Assembly: GCF_950295315.1 (NCBI RefSeq)
Contig: NC_080179.1
Span: 76,428,448 to 76,492,447, forward strand
DNA from: Erinaceus europaeus
Taxonomy: Eukaryota > Chordata > Mammalia > Eulipotyphla > Erinaceidae
Length of the DNA: 64,000 nucleotides
Direction of reading: 5' to 3'
Part shown: positions 29,256 to 40,900 of the stretch, piece by piece
Position numbering within the stretch: the first letter of the stretch is position 1
Layout: each line of letters opens with the position of its first letter
Notes under the pieces: generated by a model
What the model saw: only the letters and a program-made list of their open reading frames with translations
The model's database searches: none
Told to the model about the DNA's origin: nothing
Made by a program: the position numbers and the translations under genes

Positions 29256-29282
29256 AAATACATATTTTACTCATGTTTACTT

Positions 29283-29720
29283 CCCTTTCCTCCTAACCTC
29301 CCTCCCTCCCTCCCTTCCCCTCCTAACCTCCCTCCCTCCCTCCCTTCCCCTCCTAACCTCCCTCCCTCCCTCCCTTCCCCTCCTAACCTCCCTCCCTCCC
29401 TCCCTTCCCCTCCTAACCTCCCTCCCTCCCTCCCTTCCCCTCCTAACCTCCCTCCCTCCCTCCCTTCCCCTCCTAACCTCCCTCCCTCCCTCCCTTCCCC
29501 TCCTAACCTCCCTCCCTCCCTTCCCCTCCTAACCTCCCTCCCTCCCTCCCTTCCCCTCCTAACCTCCCTCCCTCCCTTCCCCTCCTAACCTCCCTCCCTC
29601 CCTCCCTTCCCCTCCTAACCTCCCTCCCTCCCTCCCTTCCCCTCCTAACCTCCCTCCCTCCCTCCCTTCCCCTCCTAACCTCCCTCCCTCCCTCCCTTCC
29701 CCTCCTAACCTACCTACCTC
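29283..29720. repeat. Polypyrimidine minisatellite, about 15 units of 30 bp
   Basis: The unit TCCTAACCTCCCTCCCTCCC plus CTCCCTTCCCC repeats with 60-base regularity; two units are four bases short. One strand is nearly pure pyrimidine. Confidence 0.95.
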
Positions 29721-29792
29721 CTTCCTTCCTTCCTTCCTTCCTTCCTTCCTTCCTTCCTTCCTTCCTTCCTTCCTTCCTTCCTTCCTTCCTTC
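29721..29792. repeat. (TTCC)n microsatellite
   Basis: About 18 TTCC units continuing directly from the minisatellite. Confidence 0.95.
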
Positions 29793-29874
29793 TTCCTGGC
29801 AGTTCCATAACCGTGCAGTTGTGTAGTTCCAGTGCTCTGGGCCTGTGTTTTCATTCTGTTTAGTTGCGATATAT

Positions 29875-29992
29875 GCAGATTGAAAAGATGAGAGGGAGAG
29901 ACAGCAGGGCACTGCTCAGGGATCCCGTGTGGTGCTGGGCTTTGTGCGCCCGAATGCTGATACCTTCATGATTTAGCTGTCTCCTACCCCAG
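29875..29992 (-). repeat. Old C/D-type SINE
   Basis: GGGCACTGCTCAGGGATCCC and TTTAGCTGTCTCCTACCCC on the reverse strand. Confidence 0.5.
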
Positions 29993-30097
29993 GCTGATTA
30001 CCTTTGTAGAACTTCCATATTCTTACATTTCATTTTACTATATTGGTTTCTTTAATACTTTAATACAGTTCATGTTCTCTCTTGGGAAATCCGTCCC

Positions 30098-30428
30098 CCC
30101 CTCCTTTTTTTTTTTTTTTGCTTCGAGGATTATCGATGGGGCTCAGTGCCTGCACTACAAACCCACTGCTCCTGGAGGCCATTTTTTCCCATTTTGTTGC
30201 CCTTGTTATTGTTGTCATCGTTGTTGGCTAGGACAGAGAGAAATGGAGAGAGGAGGGGAAGACAGAGAGACAGGGGGAGAGAAAGACAGACACCTGCAGA
30301 CCTGCTTCACCGCCTGGGAAGCGACTCCCCTGCAGGTGGGGAGCCGGGGGCTCGAACCGGATTCTTGATCAGGTCCTTGTGCTTGGCTACATGTGCGCTT
30401 AACCCGCTGCGCCACCCCCATCCCCACC
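30098..30428 (-). repeat. A-long SINE
   Basis: T run, TGCTTCGAGGATTATCGATG module, to CCCGCTGCGCCACCCCCATC. A diverged minus SINE remnant follows at 30430-30570. Confidence 0.88.
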
Positions 30429-30714
30429 CCCTATTTTTTTTATAGAGACAGAGGCAGAGAGAAAGTGAAAAAGATCACAGCACCAGAGCTTCCTTCGGTG
30501 TGGTGACGGACGGGCACCAGCCTGGGCACATGGCAAAGCAGCACGGGGCAGCCACCCAGTGAGCTCTTTCGTTGGTCCTTGGGAAATCTTTCCGGGGTGA
30601 GATCTTTTTTGTTGCTGTTGTCTAAATGGGGGTGAAAAAAATTCTTTTGCATTCTGTTTTTTAATTTTGGCAGTTTCTTTTGAAGTTTTGTTTACTAACA
30701 AGAGAGAGAAAGGA

Positions 30715-30903
30715 GCGGCCAGGTGATGGCTGGCGCGGCTGTTAGAGTACAGGTGACCACGCGCAGGGACCCGGTGTTCAAGCCCTGATGCTCACCTGCA
30801 GGGGTGAGCTTCATGAGTGCTGCAGGTGTCTCTCTGTCTCTCTTTTCGTCTCCCCCTTCCTCCTCAACTTCTCTCTGTCTCTATCAGATTTTCGTTAATT
30901 AAT
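30715..30903 (+). repeat. B-family SINE, diverged
   Basis: CAGGTGATGGCTGGCGCGGC head, CTCACCTGCAGGGGTGAGCT core. Confidence 0.7.
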
Positions 30904-30904
30904 T

Positions 30905-31035
30905 TAAAAACATCTCAAGTGAGAGAGAGAACACCAGAGCATTACCCTGGCCTAGGCGATGCTGGGAATCACGCTGGGGCCCTCATGTCAGAGCGTCCAG
31001 TACTCCAGATACTGCACCGCCTTCCAGTTTGCTTG
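30905..31035 (-). repeat. C-like SINE
   Basis: GAGCATTACCCTGGCCTAGG, ATGCTGGGAATCACGCTGGG, CACCGCCTTCCAG. Confidence 0.55.
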
Positions 31036-31089
31036 GCCACTCATGCACCTTAAAAACACGCTGTCTAAAAAATGTCTAAAAAACATTGC

Positions 31090-31255
31090 ACTGGGTGGGG
31101 TACATAGCATAATGGTTGAGCAAACTGACTCTCATGCCTGAGGATCCAGAGTCCCAGGTTCAATTCCCCACACCACCATGAACCAAAGCTGAGCAGTGCT
31201 CTGGTCAAAAAACAAAGCAAAGCAAAGCAAAACAAAACAAAACAAAGCAAAACAT
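31090..31255 (+). repeat. D-family SINE
   Basis: TACATAGCATAATGGTTGAG head to GAGCAGTGCTCTGGTC, followed by an (AAAAC/AAAGC)n tail. Confidence 0.8.
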
Positions 31256-31256
31256 T

Positions 31257-31530
31257 GGGGAGTCGCCGGTAGCACGGTGGGTTGAGCTCACATGGCTCAA
31301 AGCCCCCGGCTCCCCACCTGCAGGGGAGTCACTTCACAAACAGTGAAGCAAGTCTGCAGGTGTGTCTGTCTATCTTTCTCTCCTGTCTGTCTTCCTCAGC
31401 TCTCTCAATTTCTTCTTTACTGTCCAACAGCAATGGTAACAATAACAAGGGCAGCAAAATAGGAAAAATAGAATAGTGCAGTTGTGGTGCAGGCACCCGA
31501 CCCCAGCAGTAGCCCTGGAGGCAAAAAAAA
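31257..31530 (+). repeat. A-long SINE
   Basis: GGGGAGTCGCCGGTAGCACG head; ends AGTAGCCCTGGAGGCAAAA. A short second long-form 3' module lies at 31540-31620. Confidence 0.82.
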
Positions 31531-31644
31531 AAAAAAAAAAAGAGGGGGGGTAGGGAGAGTACCAGGAGCGGTACACTTTTTTTATGCAGGCATCAAGCCC
31601 CAGTAATAACCCTAGTGACAAAATAAATAAATAAAATAGGGATT

Positions 31645-31770
31645 GTATTTATTTATTTAACCAGAGCACTGCTCAGCTCTGGTTTATGGTAGTGTGGGGG
31701 ATTGAATCTGGGACTTTGGAGCCTCAGGCATGAGAGTCTCTTTGCAAAACCATTATGCTATCAACCCTCT
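31645..31770 (-). repeat. D-family SINE
   Basis: AACCAGAGCACTGCTCAGCT to GCAAAACCATTATGCTATC. Confidence 0.85.
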
Positions 31771-31779
31771 GCTTTACTT

Positions 31780-31915
31780 TATTTTATTTTATTTATTTAT
31801 TTTTTCCAGAGCACTTCTCAGCTCTGGCTTATGGTGGTGTGAGAGATTTAACCTGGGAGCCACAGGCATCAGTGTCTGCTCACGTAACCTTTCTGCTGCC
31901 TCCCCCACCCAGTAA
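31780..31915 (-). repeat. D-family SINE
   Basis: TTCCAGAGCACTTCTCAGCT to TTTCTGCTGCCTCCCCCACC, adjacent to a second copy in the same orientation. Confidence 0.8.
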
Positions 31916-32039
31916 AATAATGATGGTGATGCTCTAGCATGGCATTAAAAGTCACAGTCATTTTTGTCCCACTTTAGATGGTAAGTTGTTTGTCTGAAAA
32001 ATGTTAATTTTTATACTATTAGTCATCAGCTATTTTTCT

Positions 32040-32377
32040 TTATCTTTTTTTTGCCTCCAGAGTCATTGCTGGGCTCGGTGTCTGCACCACCAGTCCTCTG
32101 CTCCTGGAGGCCGTTTTTCCCATTTTTGTTGCCCTTGTTGTTGCACTTGTTTTTATTGTTGTTGTTATAGCTGTTGTTGGACAGGACAGAGAGAAATGGA
32201 GAGAGGATGGGAAGACGGAAAAGGGGAGGGAAAGACAGACACCTGCAGACCTGCTTCACTCCTTGTGAAGCGACCCCCCTGCAGGTAGGGAGCTGGGGGC
32301 TCAAACCAGGATCCTTACACTGTCCCTTTCGCTTTGCACCATGTGTGCTTAACCCGCTGCACTACCACCCAACCCCT
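32040..32377 (-). repeat. A-long SINE
   Basis: TTTTGCCTCCAGAGTCATTG to CGCTGCACTACCACCCAACC. Confidence 0.88.
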
Positions 32378-32460
32378 TCCTTCCTTCCCTTCCCTCCCTC
32401 CCTCCCTCCCTCCCTCCCTCCCTCCCTCCCTTCCCTCCCTCCCTCCTTCCTTCCTTTCTT
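32378..32460. repeat. (CCCT)n-rich microsatellite
   Basis: CCTTCC and CCCT units in a pure pyrimidine tract. Confidence 0.9.
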
Positions 32461-32474
32461 TTTTTTAAATTTTC

Positions 32475-32675
32475 AATTATCTTTATTTATGTATTGGATA
32501 GAGACAGTCAGAAATCAAGAAGGGTAGGGGATATAGAGGAAGAGAGACAGACCCCTGCAGCCCTGCCTCACCACGCACAAAGTTTCCCCCAGCAGGTGGG
32601 GACCAGGGGCTTGAACCTGGGTCCTTGTGCATTGTAACATGAGCACTCAGCCAGGTAGACCACCCCCGCCCCTTT
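32475..32675 (-). repeat. B-family SINE
   Basis: TATCTTTATTTATGTATTGG to AGGTAGACCACCCCCGCCCC. Confidence 0.88.
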
Positions 32676-32689
32676 TTTTAATCTTTCTT

Positions 32690-32840
32690 TTTAAAAGATT
32701 TTATTTATTTATTAATGAGAAAGAGAGAGAGAAGGAACCAGACATCACTCTGGTACATGTGCCATGTGCTGCCGGGGATTGAACTCAGGACCTCATGCTT
32801 GAGAGTCCAGTGTTTTATCCACTGCACCACTTCCCTGACC
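32690..32840 (-). repeat. C-family SINE
   Basis: GATTTTATTTATTTATTAATG to CCACTGCACCACTTCCCTGA. Confidence 0.88.
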
Positions 32841-32867
32841 ACTGTCTTTCTTTTAAGAATATTTATT

Positions 32868-33000
32868 TAGGGCTGATGAAGTAGCTGATGATGAAGTAGT
32901 GCTGCTTTGCTCTGTATGCTACCTAGGTTCAAGTCTGGCCCCTGCCGCACTGAGAGGAGCTTCAGTGCTGTGGTGTTCTCACCCTGTATCTAAACAAAAC
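32868..33000 (+). repeat. E-family SINE, older
   Basis: GGGCTGATGAAGTAGCTGAT, GGTTCAAGTCTGGCCCCTGC, GAGCTTCAGTGCTGTGGTG. A D-like fragment follows at 33038-33110. Confidence 0.55.
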
Positions 33001-33287
33001 CAAAAGCAACAAATACAGACGTGTTTCCTTAGCAACTGGGGAGATAGTTGAGCTCAGAGAGTGGGACCACCATGCCTGAGACTGAGGGGTCAGTCTGGGT
33101 GGGTTGTTTGAGTTTTACCTGAAAGGTAGTAAACCGTTTTCCTTATTCGGCTCGTGGATAACTGATTCAGTTTCTGTCTAGCTTACATTTCCCCCATTAT
33201 GTAAGGACCAAAGAAACACGGCCTACTACAGACTTTTATAAAGCATCCCATATGTCAGTGTGTTTCTCAACATGCTTTCTTTTGTAG

Positions 33288-33356
33288 ATGTGAAAGATGT
33301 CTGAAAATTCCAGTGACAGTGATTCATCCTGCGGTTGGACTGTCATCAATCATGAG
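33288..33356 (+). CDS. CCPG1: CCPG1 first coding exon
   Basis: Acceptor CTTTTGTAG, nine untranslated bases, ATG at 33297, donor GAG/GTACAC. It encodes [20 protein letters not shown], which contains the LIR. Phase 0 out. Confidence 0.95.
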
Positions 33357-34482
33357 GTACACACACTCCTTCATACTTCTTACAAGCAGTTTGACAGCGT
33401 CCGCAGTGATGTAAGCTGGGTTCTTGTGAAGCCGGTAGTTTCTTCACTTAAATATAAGGTTCTGGGCTGGCAAAACAGCACATTTGGGGAGTGCACTTCT
33501 TTGCTTTGTGTGAAGTTCAGGTCTGAGCCTGGCCCTCTGCATTGAAGGAAGCTGTGGTCTTGTGGTTTCTTTCTCTCTGTGTCTCTCTACCTCTGTCTCT
33601 ACCTTTGTCTAAAACAAATAAACGTGGTCTTACTGTTGGTATCTTGGATGATTTCCCACCTGCATTAAATATCTTTGCTGAAAACTTTTTTTTTTTTTTG
33701 AAGAATAATTGTTTATTTCCGAGAGAGTTGGGAGAGTGAGTGAGAGAAGCAGAGCATCACGCTAGCACATGTGGGGCCAGGGATCAAACTTGGACCTCAC
33801 GCTTGAGAGTCCAACACTTTCTCCACTCTTATCACCTCCTAAATCACCAAAAACACTTCTTTAATGTTTTGCTTATTTATTTTAATGAGAGAGAGAGAGA
33901 CATACAGAGAAACACAGAGAGAAAGTTACACACGGAGACCAGAGCACTGCTCAGCTGGGGATTGAACCTGGGACCTTAAAGCATCAGGCATCACAGTCTT
34001 TGCTGCAGAACCGTTATGCTGCCCACCAGCCTACCGAAAACTCTCAGTGAACCGTCGCCTTCCGCATGTTTGTTTTTCTCTCGACTCGGAGACACGGGGC
34101 AAATATTTGTGAGGATTTATTACTGTAAGTTTAACCTAGACTCTCATATAATTTTTTTTGTCACTGCTGGGGATTCACTGTTCCAAGTCAGTGTTTCAGG
34201 TAGAGAGACGGAGATGACACACAGCAGCAGCAGTGAGGCTTCTCAAGTGCAGTGGAGGCCAGGCTGGGACCTGAGTTCGGCACACGACAGAGCAGGTGTG
34301 CTACCCAGATCCTCCTAAAATGTTAAACAATACATTATGGCATAAGTTCTTTTCATCCTTGTTTCATTGTTAAGAGAACTGAAATTTAGAGGTTAAGCAA
34401 TTTAAAGTTATGTAACTAGAAAAATCAGAATTTGTATTTAAAGTTTCATGTATTTCTTTTTTTTTTTTTTAAGGTTATAGGT

Positions 34483-34522
<40 letters not shown>

Positions 34523-37500
34523 TTCTTTTTCTTTTGCCTCCAGGGTTATTCCTGGGGCTCGGCGCCTGCACTACAAATCCACTGCTCCTGGAGGCTATTT
34601 TCCCCATTTTGTTGCCCTTGTTGTTGTGCTTGTTGTAGTTGTTATTGTTGTCATAGCTGCTGTTGTTGTTGGATAGGACAGAGAGAATCACAGTAATATG
34701 GCCTTACATAGCTGACACAGAGTAAGCATTAATTTTTTTCTTTGTTTTTTTGTATTTGTTTATTTTATTTATTTACTTTCCCTTTTGTTGCCCTTGTTTT
34801 TTATTGTTGTAATTATTGTTGTTATTGATGTTGTTGTTGGATAGGACAGAGAGAAATGGAGAGAGGAGGGGAAGACAGAGAGGGGGAGAGAAAGACAGAC
34901 ACCTGCAGACCTGCTTCACCGCCTGGGAAGCGACTCCCCTGCAGGTGGGGAGCCGGGGGCTCGAACCGGGACCCTCACACTGGTCCTTGTGCTTTGCGCC
35001 ACCTGCACTTAACCCCCCTGCACTACCACCCGACTCCTGCCTCTTTCTTATTTTTTTAAATATGTTTATTTATTCCCTTTTGTGGCCCTTGTTGTTTTAC
35101 TGTTGTAGTCATTATTGTTGTTGTTGTTGATGTCGTCGTTGTTGGATAGGACAGAGAGACATGGAGAGAAGAGGGGAAGACAGAGAGGGGGAGAGAAAGA
35201 CAGACACCTGCAGACCTGCTTCACCGCCTGGGAAGCGACTCCCCTGCAGGTAGGGAGCCGGGGGCTCGAACCGGGATCCTTACGCTGGTCCTTGCGCTTT
35301 GTGCCACCTGCACTTAACCCGCTGCGCCACCGCCGGATTCCCTGTTGTTGTTGTTGTTGTTGTTGTTGTTTTTCTATAATGAAGACATAAAACTAGTGTA
35401 AGAAGTACATTAGAGAGCGGCTGCCCACCCTCCTCCCTTCCCTCTGCTGTCCATGGCACTCCCACTGGGCTCTGGGCTTAGACTCTGGGCCTTGCAGCCC
35501 TTCACCCCTCTGCTCACCTCGTCTCTGCAGTGTGACTCCGTGGTCTCTGTTGCCTTCGCTGGTTTTCCTCGCCTTATTTAGCTCCTGCGGCTGTATTTCC
35601 TTATACCGTATTTTCATTTTGTGTCAGCTCATTTAGCTCAGTGGCAATACGCTCCTTTGGCTGTTCTCTGAGAAGCTCTTCCTCCTGCCTTCACACCTAG
35701 CAGGACCGAGTATTCTTGGGTGGAGACCTTTTCCATTCAGAGCTACCTTTTCTTTCTGCCCTTGAGTGTCCCAAAGAGGAGTAGTTTGACAGCTTTATGG
35801 CGACTCTGCTCTTGTCATTGTTCTCCTCCCCCTCCCCTCCCCCTGCACCCCTCCCCTCCTCCCCCTCCTCCTCCTCTTCCCCTACTTCCTTCTCTTCCCT
35901 CCCCCTCCCCCGGCCCCTCTCTTCCCCTCCCCCTTCTCACTGCTCATTTCTGGCTTTCCGTGGTGCTGGGGATTGAACCTGGGACTCCAAAGCCTCAGGC
36001 ATGAAAGTCTCACATAAGCCTTCAGACTCATCTCTTTGATCTTTGCCGTTTTAACTAGTCTGTGATTTTATCAACTTAGATTTGGACCTCTCTTTCTTGA
36101 TGTGCTCTGAGCTTTCTGGAAGGGGGGTTATCTCTTTTTAAGTTAATCAGTTATTATTATATTTACCAGAGTGTGTTCAGCTCTGGCTTATGGTGGTATA
36201 GGGGACTGAACCTGGGACCTCTGCCTCAGGCATGAGAGTGTCTTCGTATAACCATTGTGCTATCTCCCCCACCCATTAATATAATCTGCCTCATCATTTC
36301 TCCGAATTTGCTGTGTTTCTTTTGTATAGACCTCAACTCAGTGAGCACACTTAGGGCTGTCTGTCTGAAGTCTTCATCAGGAGGTCTGCAGAGCTCTGTT
36401 GAATTCAGAATTTTCTTCAAGCTGCTGCCTCGCTTCATCATTGCAGGTGTTCTCCTCCGTCTGCCATCAGGCCTGCTCCTTGGCGGGTGTCCTCCTCCGT
36501 CTGCCATCAGGCCTGCTCCTTGGCGGGTGTCCTCCTCCGTCTGCCATCAGGCCTGCTCCTTGGCGGGTGTCCTCCTCCGTCTGCCATCAGGCCTGCTCCT
36601 TGGCGGGTGTCCTCCTCCGTCTGCCATCAGGCCTGCTCCTTGGCGGGTGTCCTCCTCCGTCTGCCATCAGGCCTGCTCCTTGGCGGGTGTCCTCCTCCGT
36701 CTGCCATCAGGCCTGCTCCTTGGCGGGTGTCCTCCTCCGTCTGCCATCAGGCCTCCTCCTTGGCCGACCAGGACCAGCAGTCTGTGTTGAGCAGGGCTGG
36801 CAGAGACCAAGGGCTCAGTCCCAAGTATGACTGAGGCCCTGTTGAAGGCTTTCTGCCTGACCAGTTTAAGGGTGCAGGTGCGTCCCAAATGAGTGGGAGG
36901 ACTGGCGGTGGGCAGTGACGGTGTGTTTCTCTGGGACTTCACCCGCAGGGCTCATGTTGCTGTGGAGATGAGTTCTGAAATTACTGCTTTCAGTGGCCTG
37001 CAGTTGCTGGATATGGCTGTTGTTTCTCTCTCTTTTTCTTCCCCTGCTGTTGCAGAGCTGTGGACCCAGGGCTGTAATAAAGGGGCGGGAGGGCTGGTTA
37101 CGGGCTGGTGGCAGAGTGGAGGTGCCGGCTGGGCTGCTGCGGTGCATGCAGGAGGGCGGCACTGAGCGGCTGTGAGGGCCCAGCAGGGTGAGCAGGGGTG
37201 TGGCAGCGCTGGAACCCAGGCCCGGAGGGTGGATGTTGCTGTGGCAGGAGCCTGGGGCTGAGCGGGAGGAGGCCCGTCGCATCGCGTGTGAGCGCCTCTC
37301 TGTCCTCCTCAGCCGCGTCCTGCACTGTTTGTTTGTTTCATTTTGTTTTTTGCTCGTTTCTTTGAGCTCCCAGTTCCCTCCATGCTGTTTCCCATGTGTG
37401 TTGTGGTTTTCATTATAGTGGTGGTGGCAAAAGGAAACAGAACCTACTAGTTCACTGTCATCTTGGTCAGATGAACCTTCTCCTTGCTTAAAAAACAAAA

Positions 37501-37925
37501 AAGGGAAAGGTTGGGCTGGGGAGGTGGCTCCGTGGTAGATGCCACTCGTGAGTCCCTGGGTCCAGTTGTGGCCCTGCATGAAATATTCTGTGGTGGCGGG
37601 GGTGCCGTGAGGGAGATGCTGGCCTGGATAGTGAGCGCGACATGCCATGTGCTCGACCCAGACTCGAGCTCAGCTTCCACTGCACTGCACTGTGTCTCTC
37701 TCTGCCTTGATAGAAAGAAGCCTCTTGGGAGGCGGGCGGCAGCGCAGCGGGTTAAGTGCAGGTGGTGCAAAGCACAAGGACCGGCGTAAGGATCCTGGTT
37801 CGAGCCCCCGGCTCCCCACCTGCAGGGGAGTCGCTTCCCAGGCGGTGAAGCAGGTCTGCAGGTGTCTGTCTTTCTCTCCCCCTCTCTGTCTTCCCCTCCC
37901 TCTCTCCATTTCTCTCTGTCCTATC

Positions 37926-37956
<31 letters not shown>

Positions 37957-40900
37957 AACCACAACAACAATAGAAAACGACAAGGGCACCAAAAAGGGAA
38001 AATAAATATAAATAAATATAAAAAGATAAACGGAAAGAAGAAAAGAAGTTGCTCCTCCTGTTTTTTTCTTTGTGGTAAGAGCAGACAGAGAGGAAATCAG
38101 CACTGCCCCGCTGCGCACAAGCTCCCCTGGTCCTGGCTCATGGCGACATTTGCGCTCTACCCAGTGTGCCATCACCCAACTCCTATAATAAAAAAGATCT
38201 TGCAAGGGAAGTTTATTAAACTGGTGGATTATTTTAACTATTTAATTTTTAAAAAATGTATACATTACTGTAAGTAGTTATTTACATGTAGCTATTTCTC
38301 TGAATAGGCTATCAGTTTGAATTTTTTTAAAAGATTTTGCTTACTTATTAATGAGAAAGATAGGAAGAGAGAGAAAGAACCAGACATCACTCTGGCACAT
38401 GTGCTTCAGGGATTGAACTCTGTACCTCATGCTTGAGAGTCCAAAGCCCTATCACCGTGCCACCTCCCGGACCACCACAATTAGAATTTTTTTTTAAGCA
38501 GAGCTCTGCTCATCTCTGGCTAATGGCGGTGCTAGGGATTGATCCTGGGACCTTAGGTGCCTCAGACATGAAACTCTTTTTGCATAATCTCCTCAGCACT
38601 ATTTTAACCTTTAATATTTCTGTGAGGGATAGAGAGCAGGAGGGACTAAAACTCTGCTCAGCCCTTGCATATAGTGATGCTGGGCATCAAACCTGTGGCC
38701 TCTGGGTATCCGAGGCCCCTGAGTAAATCTGAATTCAGGGACTGAGACTTGGAACGCACCATAATAACTGGCTAAGTGCTTAGCCTGGAGCAGCTCCATA
38801 AATGCTGAGAAGCAACAAATAACAGGAACAGCCAACTGTGAAAATGTCCTCTTCAAATTTATTGTTTGGTCTTACAAAATCAAGTAGCTAGAGATTGAGC
38901 TTTGGAAGTGGCTACTTCTGGGCTCCTTTTTCTTGTGCTCCTAGGATAGTTTTCTGAACTAAACTGAACGAAGGGTAGACATGTAAGATACTATTCCCTT
39001 TTTTTTTTTTTTTTTTTTGTCTCCAGGTTTATCACTGGGACTTGGTGGCTCACTAGGAATCTACTGCTCCTGGAGGCCATTTCTTCCATTTTGTGGCCCT
39101 TGTTTTGTTGGATAGGACAGAGAGAAATCAAGAGAGGAGGGGAAGACGGGGAGAGAAAGACAGACACCTGCAGACCTGCTTCATTGCTTGTGAAGCGACC
39201 TCCTGCAGGTGGAGAGCCGGGGGCTCGAACCGGGATCCTTACGCCAGTCCTTGTGCTTCTTGCCATGTGCGCTTAACCTGCTGCGCTACCGCCCGACCCC
39301 CACTATTCCCTTTTTATCTGGCAGTATTTGAAATTTCTAAACAAATATACTCATTATGGAGGAGAGAGAGAGAAAACCAGAGCATCACTCGGGCACGTAC
39401 TATACCAGGGATCGAACTCAGAACCTCATGATTGAGAGTCCAATACTTCATCCACGGTCCCTTCTCCTCTGCCCCCACCACATCTAATTATTTGAGCAGG
39501 AGGTAGACGATCTCTGATGATCTCTCTCCCCTAGGGGTCTGATGTCGAGATGGTGAATTCTGAACACGGCCCAGCCCGTGACCGCTGTGAGCTCACACCA
39601 GAATGTTCACCCTTAGAGCAAGAGGAGCCACAAGAAGTACAACTGGAGCAGGGAGGTGAGATGTTCTGTCACCTGATTTCTTCCCTTATTTCAGGACGTC
39701 TGAGCAGCATTATCAGTCTTGCCTTCTTTCTGTCTGGACTGCTAGCCTTTCTAGCTAATGCTCAGGCCTTCAGGCTGCGGAAGGTCTAGGCCACAGCGTG
39801 GATGAAGTAGGCAGGCCCGCAGCGCCCACTGGCGAGGCTTGTCCAGGGCTTTGTCTGTTGCATCTGTAATACATGTTTGACCCTCTGGGCGACTATTTGA
39901 TACTGTATGTGTAGCCAGCAGCTAAATACTCTGACACTTGATGAAGATGTTCTGTATAGAATCGTTCATTACACAGCATTTATTAAACAGATAGATAAGA
40001 AGAGACGCTTGCAGTACTTGTCTCACCATTTGTAAAGTTTTCCCCCTGCAGGGGGCTTAAACCTGTGGGTCCTTGAACTTGGCGATGGGTGCACTGAACC
40101 AGGTCACCACTGCCTGGTCTTTATTAAACTCTTCTCCGGTTGTCATCATGCTTCCTTAGTTAGAGATGGTGAATAACTGCTGTATTGTATTCATATAACA
40201 TGTACTTCCCATGAGATTTCTCTCTTTTTTTTTTTACTTTACTACATGATGTACTTTACTACACAATGTATGGAGAACTGTAATGCTCACATCATTAATG
40301 AAAACTCATAATTTAATTTAATTTAATTTAATTTATGAGAGGGATAGGAAGAAAGAGAAAGAACCAGACTTCACTCTGGTACATGTGCTATCGGGTATTA
40401 AACTCAAGACCTCATGCTTGAGAGTCCAACACTTTGTCTACTGCACCACCTCCAGGACCATTTTTTTTTTTTAACCAGAGCACTGTTCAGAACTGGTTTA
40501 TGGTGGTACGAGGGACTGAACCTGGGAATTTTGAAGCCTCAGGCGTGAAAGTCTCTTTGCATGACCATTTTGTTATCTATCCCCTCCCTTGATGCAAACT
40601 CTTATATTCATAATTAAATTACTTCCTAAATGTTTACAAATCACATTAAAATGTAAAAGTTATTCAGGAGAATGAAGTAAATGTGTGAAGGCTAGAAATA
40701 TAATACCTGTTAGTCTTGTTTTCAACCCATGTGTTGATAACTGTTCTCAACTGACTACTAATTGTCATCTGTCATAGGTTAGAGATCTCTTAGTCTGAGA
40801 GCTTTAAATGACTCTCCCAAAAGTCATATCTGTTTAAAAAAAATTCCGGACTTCCTCAGAACTCCTGTGCCCAGGTTTATCTTTGTTGGGAATTTTCTCA

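Noticed and set aside
29283..29720. CCTAACC motifs as an interstitial telomere repeat
   Set aside because: One CCTAACC per 30-bp unit within CCCT-rich sequence, not tandem CCCTAA hexamers.
36257..36834. Three plus-strand frames with repeated [20 protein letters not shown] peptides
   Set aside because: A 40-bp array read in three phases; the same DNA gives the same peptide cycle in each.
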